From Nocardia brasiliensis IFM 10847 (GTDB lineage Bacteria; Actinomycetota; Actinomycetes; Mycobacteriales; Mycobacteriaceae): DNA of 41,123 nucleotides. Positions 8,061 through 14,471 of the stretch are shown here, in pieces (the stretch's first letter is position 1; each line of letters starts with the position of its first letter). The notes beneath the pieces are model-generated. The model did no database searches. It worked only from the letters and a program-made list of their open reading frames with translations, and was not told the origin of the DNA. Both the position numbers and the translations under genes were made by a program. The stretch covers positions 1 to 41,123 of the forward strand of contig NZ_BAUA01000064.1 of assembly GCF_000710915.1 (NCBI RefSeq), given 5' to 3'.

Positions 8061-8760
8061 CGAGTCGATAGCCGAGCCCGCGCACCGTCACCACGACGCG
8101 CGGGTCGGAAGCGTCTCGTTCGATCTTCGTGCGCAGCCTGCGCATGTGCACGTCGACGATCCGCTCGTCACCGAAAAATCCTTGGTCCCATACTCTTTCG
8201 AGCAGGACGGTACGGCTGAGCACCCGGCCCGGCGTCTCCGCGAGCTCGCACAGCAGGCGGAACTCGGTGAGCGTCAACCGGATCTCCTCGTCGCCGCGGC
8301 GCACCACGCCCGCGTCCTGCGCGAGCACCAGCGGCGCCTCGGGGTCTGCGTCGAGCACGACCTCCTGCGGTGGCGCCTCGCGTTCGGCGGTGAGCCTGGC
8401 CCGGCGCCGCACCGCGCGCATCCGTGCGGTGATCTCCTTGATCTCGAACGGCTTCGCCACGAAATCGTCGGCGCCCGCCTCCAGCGCGGCCACCACGTCA
8501 TGGGTGTCGTCGCGCGCGCTGACCACGATGATCGGCACGTCGTGCTCGCGGCGGATCTCCCGGATGCAGTCGAAACCGTCCATATCGCCGAGCATCAGAT
8601 CGACGATCATCACATCGGGCACGCCGTTGCTGCGCAGATGGGTGAGCGCGTCCTCGGCCTCCTCGGCCTCGGCGACGTCGTAGCCTTCGTCCTCCATGGC
8701 GAGCCGCAGCGCACCCCGGACCCGGTCGTCGTCCTCGACGATCATCAGGTTCGCCGTCAT
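8047..8760 (-). CDS. OmpR-family response regulator
   Basis: The protein has 237 residues when started at the ATG at 8760 (MTANLMIVEDDDRV). A longer start in the same frame adds only a basic leader without a ribosome-binding site. The receiver domain has the acidic pocket E9-D10-D11, phosphoacceptor D54 in MIVDLMLGDMDGF, S81 and K103. The C-terminal winged helix is visible in RLTLTEFRLLCELAETPGRVLSRTVLLERVWDQG and DVHMRRLRTKIE. It is the partner of the overlapping histidine kinase. DNA targets are unknown. The promoter-like GGATAGGTA[CT]T motif shared by this gene and ectA is the only sequence hint of co-control. Confidence 0.93.
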   Translation of the reverse strand: MTANLMIVEDDDRVRGALRLAMEDEGYDVAEAEEAEDALTHLRSNGVPDVMIVDLMLGDMDGFDCIREIRREHDVPIIVVSARDDTHDVVAALEAGADDFVAKPFEIKEITARMRAVRRRARLTAEREAPPQEVVLDADPEAPLVLAQDAGVVRRGDEEIRLTLTEFRLLCELAETPGRVLSRTVLLERVWDQGFFGDERIVDVHMRRLRTKIERDASDPRVVVTVRGLGYRLDVQR

Positions 8761-8820
8761 CACCGCACCCCGCCGACGCCCGGCCACACCGGGGCCGCTG
8801 AGGCGGCTGTGCCTCTGGTT

Positions 8821-8846
8821 CGCTCGCTACGCTCGCTACGCTCGCT
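8821..8846. repeat. 9-bp tandem repeat in the regulator leader
   Basis: CGCTCGCTA is repeated at 8821-8829 and 8830-8838, with a partial third copy at 8839-8846. It sits in the 378-bp non-coding region 8761-9138, about 60 bp above the response regulator start. Besides this repeat and two promoter-like sites (8849-8859 and 8955-8980) I see nothing else in that region. Translated on the minus strand the repeat gives SERSERSER, which creates a spurious open frame. Confidence 0.75.
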
Positions 8847-8954
8847 CAAATACCTATCCTTTGCAGACACGCAGGACGTCTGCCGGTGCGGAGAATCGCA
8901 TCCCCATACCGACGCGACATTCCGCTTGTTCGAGCCACCTTGCCGATCTATCGG

Positions 8955-8980
8955 ATACCCGAACAGACCATTCGGTAAAC
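8955..8980 (-). promoter_or_regulatory. SigF-type promoter upstream of the two-component genes
   Basis: On the minus strand, GTTTA (8976-8980) is followed by 15 bp and GGGTAT (8955-8960), equal to GTTT-N16-GGGTAT. It is one of the best matches in the window to the SigF/SigB-type promoter form. Transcription would start near 8948, leaving a leader of about 188 nt before the response regulator. Confidence 0.5.
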
Positions 8981-9138
8981 GCCGCATGGACGCTTGATCA
9001 GCTGTTGCACCGGCTCGCACCGGGCGGCTCACGCCTGGCTGGTTATCCATCCACCCTGGCCGGACGAGCGTCGTTATGCAACCGTTACGTGACGCCCGAC
9101 ACACGCGCTACCCGGCATTTTCCGCGCCGACGCGGGGG

Positions 9139-9546
9139 TCAGCGATCGTCGCGAGTCGAACGTTCCAGCCGGTTGAAGTTGCTCGGTGTGCCGTCCGGGA
9201 GCTGCTCCTGGTAGCGAAAGTGCAGGTGCCGTTCCTCGAAGGTGGCGAACCACTCGTCCCAGTCCACCGGCCGCAGCACCGCTCCGCCGTAGCCAGGGAA
9301 ATCCAGGCGCAGCGAACCCATCGGGCCGCCGTACCCGATGCCGGGCATCGTCGCGGGCGTAGCGCCGCGCCGCTCCGCCCACTGCCGAATGGTGTCGTGA
9401 TCCCTGGTGACCCGGGTGCGCTCCACGTTCCCGGCGCGGGCACGCTCGCGCCGCTCGGGTGCGGGCTTGTCCTGCTGGTACTTCGTCGACCTCGAGCTCC
9501 CCGGTCCGGCGTACGGATTCCGGGTGCCTAGTCGGTGGTCGTTCAT
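9139..9546 (-). CDS. Small conserved stress-associated protein of unknown function
   Basis: The ATG at 9546 (MNDHRLGTRNPY) is chosen over one 24 nt upstream because AGGAG lies 6 nt before it. The 135-residue product has a charged, Gly/Arg-rich first half and a folded second half with HDTIRQWAERRGATPA, GSLRLDFPGYGG, DWDEWFATFEERHLHFRYQE and SNFNRLE. This second half resembles a family of short proteins that databases often mislabel as glucan branching enzyme; I recognise no catalytic residues and assign no enzyme activity. A GTTT-N16-GGGTAC promoter lies about 47 bp upstream, consistent with stress-sigma control. It is divergent from the proline-rich gene. Confidence 0.75.
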   Translation of the reverse strand: MNDHRLGTRNPYAGPGSSRSTKYQQDKPAPERRERARAGNVERTRVTRDHDTIRQWAERRGATPATMPGIGYGGPMGSLRLDFPGYGGAVLRPVDWDEWFATFEERHLHFRYQEQLPDGTPSNFNRLERSTRDDR

Positions 9547-9592
9547 GACGATCTCCTGAGCCATCGGCATCGTAAGTCCGGTTCCTCTTCAC

Positions 9593-9619
9593 GTACCCGA
9601 CGCCAACTTCGCGCAAACC
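9593..9619 (-). promoter_or_regulatory. SigF-type promoter of the small stress protein
   Basis: On the minus strand, GGTTT (9615-9619) is followed by 16 bp and GGGTAC (9593-9598). Predicted transcription start near 9586 gives a leader of about 40 nt with the AGGAG ribosome-binding site. Confidence 0.55.
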
Positions 9620-9717
9620 GGCACTACGTCACAAAGGCCCCGCCAACGCTGCTGGAATGCACCGAAAACGCTGACCGCCAGCCACTTTGTGAGCGGAGTC
9701 ACCGGTAGCCACGCGAT

Positions 9718-9742
9718 GGTTGGGTCCGGTCACGATGGGTAC
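9718..9742 (+). promoter_or_regulatory. SigF-type promoter of the proline-rich protein gene
   Basis: GGTTG (9718-9722), a 14-bp spacer, then GGGTAC (9737-9742). The start would fall near 9749, just before the GAGGAGG ribosome-binding site at 9752-9757. It lies back to back with the promoter of the gene to the left. Confidence 0.5.
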
Positions 9743-9765
9743 CGCTGCCCCGAGGAGGCAATCCC

Positions 9766-10005
9766 ATGACCACTCCAGTACCGCACGAACCGAGCCCGAT
9801 CCCCCCGATCCCGGAGCCCGATCCGGTGCCGCCGGTACCTGGTCCCGACCCTGCGCCCGCACCCCCGCAGCCCGGTCCGGATCCGCTGCCGCCGGTACCC
9901 GAACCCCGTCCGGCGCCCGACCCCGGCCGGCCGCTGCCGCCGGTACCCGAGCCGGGTGGTCCACTGTCCCCGCCGCACGACCCGACGCCGCCGAATCCGC
10001 TCTGA
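9766..10005 (+). CDS. Small proline-rich protein
   Basis: This 79-residue product is 39 residues proline, contains no aromatic residue, cysteine or lysine, and is built from repeats such as PPVPEP, PDPVPPVPG and PLPPVPEPGG. It has no signal peptide or membrane segment, so it should be cytoplasmic and extended (polyproline II). The ribosome-binding site GAGGAGG lies 9 nt before the ATG, and a promoter of the local stress type lies upstream. Function unknown; possible roles are a binding partner for a proline-recognising domain or a disordered stress protein. The strong ribosome-binding site and promoter argue against a chance frame despite the low complexity. Confidence 0.6.
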   Translation: MTTPVPHEPSPIPPIPEPDPVPPVPGPDPAPAPPQPGPDPLPPVPEPRPAPDPGRPLPPVPEPGGPLSPPHDPTPPNPL

Positions 10006-10025
10006 CGGCAAGGGAATTCGCGGCG

Positions 10026-10811
10026 TCAGTCGCGTAGCGCGTCGTCGCGAAGCTGCTGCAGGGTTTTCGACAGGATGCGCGAGACGTGCATCTGCGACAC
10101 GCCGAGCACGTCGGCGATCTCGGATTGGGTCTTCGATTCGAAGAACCGCATGATCAGCACGCGGCGCTCGCGCTCGGGCAGCTCCTCGATCAGGGGGCGC
10201 ACGGCCAGGTAGTCCTCCACCAGATGGTAGGAGGGCTCCTCGGCGCCGAGGCTTTCCAGCAGCGGCAGCGGCGCGTTGTCGATATCGTCGCCGGCCACCG
10301 CGTCGATCGAGGCGGACTGATAGGCGTTGCCCGCGATCAGCGCCTGGGTGACCTCGACCACGTCCAGCTCCAGTTCCGCGGCGATCTCCCTGGCCCGCGG
10401 CATCCGGCCGAGCCGCTGCGACAGCGCCTCCACCGTGACCCCGATGGTCAGCTGAATCTCCTTGGTACGCCGTGGAACTCGCACCGACCAGGTGTAGTCC
10501 CGGAAATGCCTGCGCACCTCGCCCATGATGGTCGGCACGGCGAAGGACAGGAACGAAGAACCCCGCTCGACATCGAAGCGGTCCGCCGCCTGCACCAGAC
10601 CGAGGCGGGCGACCTGCAGCAGATCGTCGAAATTCTCCCCACGCCCGGCGAATTTGCGCGCGATGTGCTCGGCCAGCGGCAGGCAGCGTTCGATGAGTTC
10701 GGCGCGCAGCGGCTCGCGGCGCGGATCGTCCTCGGCCAGCGCGGCGATCTTCTCGAACAGGGGCTCGATATCGTCGTAGCTGTCGCCGCGGGCTCCTGCG
10801 CTACCCGCCAT
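10026..10811 (-). CDS. sigF: SigF/SigB-family (group 3) RNA polymerase sigma factor
   Basis: The protein has 261 residues from the ATG at 10811 (MAGSAGARGDSYDD). Region 2 is visible as FDDLLQVARLGLVQAADRFD and SSFLSFAVPTIMGEVRRHFRD, region 3 in EALSQRLGRMPRAREIAAEL, and region 4 in LPERERRVLIMRFFESKTQSEIADVLGVSQMHVSRILSKTL. This is the family of Bacillus SigB and mycobacterial SigF, the general-stress sigma factors. Its start overlaps the end of the upstream anti-sigma gene by 11 bp, the usual partner-coupled arrangement. A promoter of the type this family reads precedes the operon, so it is probably autoregulated. I use the symbol sigF by family resemblance; the strain may carry several paralogues. 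Confidence 0.9.
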   Translation of the reverse strand: MAGSAGARGDSYDDIEPLFEKIAALAEDDPRREPLRAELIERCLPLAEHIARKFAGRGENFDDLLQVARLGLVQAADRFDVERGSSFLSFAVPTIMGEVRRHFRDYTWSVRVPRRTKEIQLTIGVTVEALSQRLGRMPRAREIAAELELDVVEVTQALIAGNAYQSASIDAVAGDDIDNAPLPLLESLGAEEPSYHLVEDYLAVRPLIEELPERERRVLIMRFFESKTQSEIADVLGVSQMHVSRILSKTLQQLRDDALRD

Positions 10812-11238
10812 CGGATGCCCTTCGCACCCAACTGAAGTCGACCGCGGTGGGATAACCGGCCACACCGGCGTCGAAGGGCGCCTGCGACGCGGCGATCGAA
10901 TGGGTCAGCGTGCGCACGATGTGCCAGCCGAAGCCGGCCTGGCCGACCACCTGCTCCGCGGTCGCCACCGACGCGACGTGCACGATCATCTGATCGGAGT
11001 CATAGGTGAATTCACAGTCGAGCTGCGAGCCCGGCACCGCGTCCAGGATCAGCGAGGTGGCCACCTCGTCCAGGGCCAACCGGATATCGGTGACTTCGTC
11101 GAGCGCGAAATCGGCGATGAGGGACACGGTTTCGGCGAGCCCGCGCAACATCGTCAACTGTTCCAGCCGAGCGGGGATTCGGACGCCGATTGTCGTTGTT
11201 TCCGTAGAGGATCGGGAAGTCCACTCCCCCATGCCCAT
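10801..11238 (-). CDS. rsbW: RsbW/UsfX-like anti-sigma factor
   Basis: This GHKL-fold anti-sigma factor is predicted to hold the downstream sigma factor inactive. It has 145 residues from the ATG at 11238; GTG 11244 and ATG 11232 are alternatives, and the AAGGTGG ribosome-binding site fits all three. The fold is visible in TMLRGLAETVSLIADFALDEV, DIRLALDEVATSL and AGFGWHIVRTLTHSI, close in pattern to mycobacterial UsfX. The N-box position that is asparagine in active RsbW kinases (EACTNA in Bacillus) reads VATSL here, and the usual D-x-G of the G1 box is not apparent in VHVASVATAEQ. It may therefore bind without phosphorylating. Confidence 0.82.
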   Translation of the reverse strand: MGMGEWTSRSSTETTTIGVRIPARLEQLTMLRGLAETVSLIADFALDEVTDIRLALDEVATSLILDAVPGSQLDCEFTYDSDQMIVHVASVATAEQVVGQAGFGWHIVRTLTHSIAASQAPFDAGVAGYPTAVDFSWVRRASDGG

Positions 11239-11349
11239 CACCACCTTGCTCTCGCAGCCGACCCGGAGCCGCCAGGTTGTCGGGATCCGGTTCTCGCGGG
11301 CCGCCCGCTGCCCACCGCCGCGGCTACTCGCCCACCACGGCCGAACCCA

Positions 11350-11384
11350 GCGCCGCGAAGGCTGAAGATCCGAAACCGCGGCGC
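11350..11384 (-). other. Stable hairpin in the leader of the anti-sigma/sigma operon
   Basis: GCGCCGCG (11350-11357) and CGCGGCGC (11377-11384) form a perfect 8-bp stem with a 19-nt loop. On the minus strand it lies within the predicted leader of about 160 nt between the promoter at 11406-11430 and the anti-sigma start. On the plus strand it is followed by TTTTCTTTCTT (11385-11395) and would look like an intrinsic terminator, but no plus-strand gene ends here. Confidence 0.5.
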
Positions 11385-11405
11385 TTTTCTTTCTTCCATA
11401 CCGTC

Positions 11406-11430
11406 GTACCCGCCGCGGCTGGACCGAAAC
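11406..11430 (-). promoter_or_regulatory. SigF-type autoregulatory promoter of the anti-sigma/sigma operon
   Basis: On the minus strand, GTTTC (11426-11430), 14 bp, then GGGTAC (11406-11411). Predicted start near 11400. Autoregulation from such a promoter is the known pattern for SigB/SigF operons. Confidence 0.55.
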
Positions 11431-11442
11431 GTGGCCGACGGA

Positions 11443-12117
11443 TCAGCCCGCGTCGACCCGTTCGTGCGCGGTGAGCAGCAGATGGTCGAACTGGGTACGC
11501 AGTCCCACGGTCGAATTGGTGAGCGACTCCAGATCCGCCACCAGCCGCGAAGCGAGCGTGCGCAGCTTGATGTTCGTCTCCTGCGAGCGCCAGCTGAGCA
11601 CCCGGAACGCCTGCTCGGCGTTGACGCCGTAGACCAGCATCACCGCACCCTTGGCCTGCTCGATCACCGCGCGCGAGGCCCACAGCTCCGGCAGGGCGTC
11701 GTCGAGGGCCTCCTGGCGGTGTTCCTCGAGGGTCTCGGTGACGTCGATGTAGTACCCGGTCGTGCCCACGACCGCACCCGTTTGATCGAAGAGGTGATCG
11801 GCCACGACGATGACGTGATGGACCTGGCCGAGCGTGTCGAGGATGCGGTGGCGGCTGGAAAATGGCTCGCCCTCCTCGATGGATTTGGCCAGTGCGCTGG
11901 CCACCTGGGCGCGATCGTCGGGGTGCTTGTGCGTCAGCAGCAATTCGGTCGTCGGCGTGACGGTGCCCGGCGCGTAGCCGTGCATCGCGGCCACCTCGTC
12001 CGACCAATCCCACCGCTGATCGGCGAACCAGAAACGAAAACTACCGACACTCTGTGGTGTCCCTAATCCGATCACCCGGTCCAGCGCGAGAGCGTTCTCG
12101 GGCTGGACCGGCCCCAT
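11443..12117 (-). CDS. PAS-ANTAR signalling protein
   Basis: The protein has 224 residues from the ATG at 12117; GTG 12126 would add three. Residues about 25-125 are a PAS fold (FRFWFADQRWDWSDEVAAMHGYAPG, KHPDDRAQVA, FSSRHRILDTLGQVHHVIVVAD, GTTGYYIDVTE). Residues about 150-215 are an ANTAR domain (ASRAVIEQAKGAVMLVYGVNAEQAFRVLSWRSQETNIKLRTLA), which binds paired hexaloop RNA hairpins and acts by antitermination. It therefore links a small-molecule or redox signal to RNA. Neither its ligand nor its RNA target is visible. It sits between the sigma operon and the STAS gene, all on the minus strand, but has its own gaps on both sides. Confidence 0.85.
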   Translation of the reverse strand: MGPVQPENALALDRVIGLGTPQSVGSFRFWFADQRWDWSDEVAAMHGYAPGTVTPTTELLLTHKHPDDRAQVASALAKSIEEGEPFSSRHRILDTLGQVHHVIVVADHLFDQTGAVVGTTGYYIDVTETLEEHRQEALDDALPELWASRAVIEQAKGAVMLVYGVNAEQAFRVLSWRSQETNIKLRTLASRLVADLESLTNSTVGLRTQFDHLLLTAHERVDAG

Positions 12118-12215
12118 TTCAGTCACAGCGCAAGTATCCGTCGAACGGGCACGCCACGCGAACAGATCCGACTGCGCCACGCCGATGTCGATCCGGCGTG
12201 TCGGTCTACTCCGCC

Positions 12216-12629
12216 TCACCCGTCCAGCGCGGCGCGCATCGAGGGATAAGGGCTGAACAACGGCCTGACGCCGGAGACTTCGAGCGAACGCTCGACCTCC
12301 GGGCCGCCGCCGACGAGCCGCAGATCCACGCCGTCGCACGCGGCCCGCTGCCGGGTGGCGCCGAGCGTCGCGGCGGCCCGGATGCTGAGGAATCGCGCCG
12401 CGCGCAGATCTATCACCACCGCCGGGCAATTCGCGCGCACCGCGCGATCGACCGTGGCGAAGAATCGCGGGCAGACAGTGGCGTCCAATTCGCCTTCGAC
12501 CCGGACCACCATGCATTCGTGACGGCGATCCACGCGCTGGGCCCAGGCCCGGCGGTTCCGTGGCGCGGGCCCGGAACCGTTCCGATGCACACCTTCGGCG
12601 TACTCGTGTAAAGCGGAACTAGCGGACAT
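12216..12629 (-). CDS. STAS-domain protein, anti-anti-sigma-like, atypical switch site
   Basis: The 137-residue product has the STAS fold (CMVVRVEGELDATVCPRFFATVDRAV, CPAVVIDLRAARFL, GVDLRLVGGGPEVERSLEVSGV). Proteins of this type bind an anti-sigma factor and free the sigma factor when unphosphorylated. The loop that normally reads F-x-D-S-S-G reads FLSIRAAATL, so the phosphorylatable serine is replaced. It may be a non-switchable or redox-controlled partner, as some mycobacterial SigF regulators are, or serve another role. Start ATG 12629 has GGGAGG 8 nt upstream. The open frame extends far upstream on this strand, but that part has no protein character. Confidence 0.8.
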   Translation of the reverse strand: MSASSALHEYAEGVHRNGSGPAPRNRRAWAQRVDRRHECMVVRVEGELDATVCPRFFATVDRAVRANCPAVVIDLRAARFLSIRAAATLGATRQRAACDGVDLRLVGGGPEVERSLEVSGVRPLFSPYPSMRAALDG

Positions 12630-12815
12630 GAACAAGGCCTCCCGTACGGGGGGTTTCCAGTTCGACGCCACTGACTGCAACGATGAGAATCTCGGGTGAG
12701 CGTGTTGTCGCGCAATGGGCGATCGGTTGTCGCCACGATCCCATCGGCCGGTGTGCGGCGGGTGTGGGCGCCTGCGTCGAACCGGGGTCGGCTGTCGTCT
12801 CAACCTCACTACAGT

Positions 12816-12835
12816 GTGGCACGCTCGGCTGCCAC
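12816..12835. other. Short dyad in the divergent intergenic region
   Basis: GTGGCA (12816-12821) and TGCCAC (12830-12835) flank 8 bp. It lies between the STAS gene and the small membrane-protein gene, about 40 bp above the latter's promoter. It could be an operator; nothing else in 12630-12872 stands out. Confidence 0.25.
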
Positions 12836-12872
12836 TGTCACAAATTCCTCCGACGCCGCTGATCAGGCCGAG

Positions 12873-12897
12873 GGTTACCGAACCGGCCAACGGGTAC
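12873..12897 (+). promoter_or_regulatory. SigF-type promoter of the small membrane protein (leaderless)
   Basis: GGTTA (12873-12877), 14 bp, GGGTAC (12892-12897). The ATG of the next gene lies 9 nt after the -10 element, so the predicted mRNA starts at or next to the start codon and is leaderless. Confidence 0.5.
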
Positions 12898-12906
12898 GCC
12901 TTTACT

Positions 12907-13059
12907 ATGAAGGCCACGAATACGCCCGGCTCGGCCACCCGCCCGCCGTTGATTCGCCACCAATCCCCGGTCACCGCAACCATCGCGATCATCGCGACGA
13001 CGGTACTGGTGGCGGTGCTATCCGTGGTCGCGCTCAGTATCGTCGTCTCGACCATGTGA
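12907..13059 (+). CDS. Small single-pass membrane protein, 50 aa
   Basis: The product starts MKATNTPGSATRPPLIRHQS and continues as one hydrophobic helix of about 27 residues ending in VSTM, predicted N-in and inserted in the inner membrane. No family is recognised. The frame is open further upstream, but the promoter at 12873-12897 lies inside that extension and points to this ATG. A leaderless start explains the absence of a ribosome-binding site. Its placement among other genes with the same promoter form suggests a stress-induced membrane peptide. The main doubt is its small size. Confidence 0.45.
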   Translation: MKATNTPGSATRPPLIRHQSPVTATIAIIATTVLVAVLSVVALSIVVSTM

Positions 13060-13090
13060 GAGCTGGAGCGTAACAGCAAGCAGGCCCGGC

Positions 13091-13116
13091 GGTTTCGTTC
13101 CCGCGCACTCGGGCAT
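13091..13116 (+). promoter_or_regulatory. SigF-type promoter of the GT4 glycosyltransferase
   Basis: GGTTT (13091-13095), 15 bp, GGGCAT (13111-13116), one mismatch from GGGTAT. Predicted start near 13123 gives a leader of about 88 nt. Confidence 0.4.
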
Positions 13117-13210
13117 TCCAGGCACGTATCCGAAATGCCTTGGGTCACGCGACCTCTGGTCGCGGGGCGGTGCCGCATGCCGCGCAGCAGTGGAGAGAAC
13201 GGAGCACATC

Positions 13211-14434
13211 GTGAAGATTGCCATGGTTTCCGAGCACACCTCCCCGCTCGGCGAGCCGGGCGGCGCCCACTCGAGCGGGCAGAGCGTCCACGTCGGTGAG
13301 TTGGCGGCAGCCTACGTCCAGCGGGGGCACGAGGTCTCGGTCTACATCCGGCGGACCGATTCGACCAGTCCGGTCGAGGTGGGCACGGCAGCCGGTTACC
13401 GGCTGGTCCGCGTGCCCGCCGGGCCGCCGCGAGCACTTCCACTGAACGAAAGTCTGCCGCACCTGGGCGATTTCGGTAGTTTTCTGCAGCGGCACTGGGG
13501 CCGGGACAAGCCCGATATCGTGCACGCGCACTTCTGGATGTCCGGGCTGGCCGCGGAGCTGGCGGCACGGGCGCACGGCATTCCCGTCGTGGTGACCTTC
13601 CACGCCCTGGGCACCGTACGCCGCCGTAATCAGGGCTTGGCCGACACCAGCCCGCGTTCGCGCATCCGTTTCGAGCGGCTCATCGCCGGGCGGGCCGCAC
13701 ATATCGTCGCGACGTCCGCGGACGAAGTGGTCGAGTTGACCAGAATGGGCGTGCCTCGATTTCGGATCTCGATTGTTCCGTCCGGGGTGGATCTCGCGGC
13801 GTTCACCCCGGAGGGCGCCCGCGCCGAACGCGGGCAGCGCTACCGGATGCACCGCCTGCTGTCGGTCGGAAAATTGGTGCCGCGCAAGGGGTTCGAGGTG
13901 GCGATCAAGGCACTCCAGGAGCTGCCCGACACCGAACTGGTGATCGCGGGCGGGCCGGTCGGTGACGATGTCGAGGACGACGGCGAAGGCCGGCGGCTAC
14001 GTCGGCTCGCGATGGAATACGGTGTGCAGGAACGTCTTCGGATGCTGGGCCCGGTATCGCGCACGGAACTGCCGCGCTGGTATCGATCCGCCGACGTGGT
14101 GCTGTGCACACCCTCGTACGAGCCGTTCGGTCGCACCGCACTCGAGGCCATGGCGTGCCGGAAACCGGTGGTGGCCACCGCGGTCGGCGGCCTGCTCGAC
14201 ACCGTGGTGGACGGGGTGACCGGCCGGCTGGTCGCGCCGCCGGACCCGCTCGCGGTGGCCCGCGCCGTGCGTCCGCTGCTCGACGACAAGACCCTGTGCG
14301 AAACCTGGGGCGCCGCCGGATATCAACGCGCCGCGGGTCGCTACGCGTGGGATCAGGTGGCGCTGGAGACCCTGACCGCCTACCACCGGGCCGCTCCCGC
14401 ACACGCCGCGGAAGTCGTCTCCTCGGCGCACTGA
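13211..14434 (+). CDS. GT4-family glycosyltransferase
   Basis: This GT-B fold transferase of 407 residues moves a sugar from a nucleotide donor to an unknown acceptor, probably in the envelope. The N-domain has VSEHTSPLGEPGGAHSSGQSVHV (glycine-rich acceptor loop) and DIVHAHFWMSGLAAELAA. The C-domain has LLSVGKLVPRKGFEVAIKAL and the donor-site motif SYEPFGRTALEAMACRKPVV with its E-x7-E. Start GTG 13211 is preferred over 13190 because GGAG lies 6 nt before it. It resembles MshA- and PimB-like retaining enzymes without a specific match. A second transferase (GT9) follows two genes later, and both have the local stress-type promoter. Confidence 0.85.
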   Translation: MKIAMVSEHTSPLGEPGGAHSSGQSVHVGELAAAYVQRGHEVSVYIRRTDSTSPVEVGTAAGYRLVRVPAGPPRALPLNESLPHLGDFGSFLQRHWGRDKPDIVHAHFWMSGLAAELAARAHGIPVVVTFHALGTVRRRNQGLADTSPRSRIRFERLIAGRAAHIVATSADEVVELTRMGVPRFRISIVPSGVDLAAFTPEGARAERGQRYRMHRLLSVGKLVPRKGFEVAIKALQELPDTELVIAGGPVGDDVEDDGEGRRLRRLAMEYGVQERLRMLGPVSRTELPRWYRSADVVLCTPSYEPFGRTALEAMACRKPVVATAVGGLLDTVVDGVTGRLVAPPDPLAVARAVRPLLDDKTLCETWGAAGYQRAAGRYAWDQVALETLTAYHRAAPAHAAEVVSSAH

Positions 14435-14471
14435 ACCGAGTCAGAGCATTACCCGTGTCCGATCGGCGCAC

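Noticed and set aside
8849..8859. GGATAGGTATT before the regulator as a complete promoter
   Set aside because: Only the -10 half resembles the ect site; no matching -35 at the right distance. Kept only as a shared motif in the ect finding.
8760..9104. 114-codon minus-strand frame containing SERSERSER
   Set aside because: It starts upstream of and runs into the response regulator region, and its striking repeat is only the translation of the tandem CGCTCGCTA DNA repeat. No ribosome-binding site.
11385..11395. Plus-strand intrinsic terminator with TTTTCTTTCTT
   Set aside because: Hairpin and T-tract are real, but no plus-strand gene ends nearby, so I list it as a leader structure and not as a terminator.
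12630..13568. Upstream extension of the STAS protein to 450 residues
   Set aside because: The added part is Arg/Pro/Ser-rich noise that runs through the start of the GT4 gene on the other strand, and a good ribosome-binding site points to ATG 12629.
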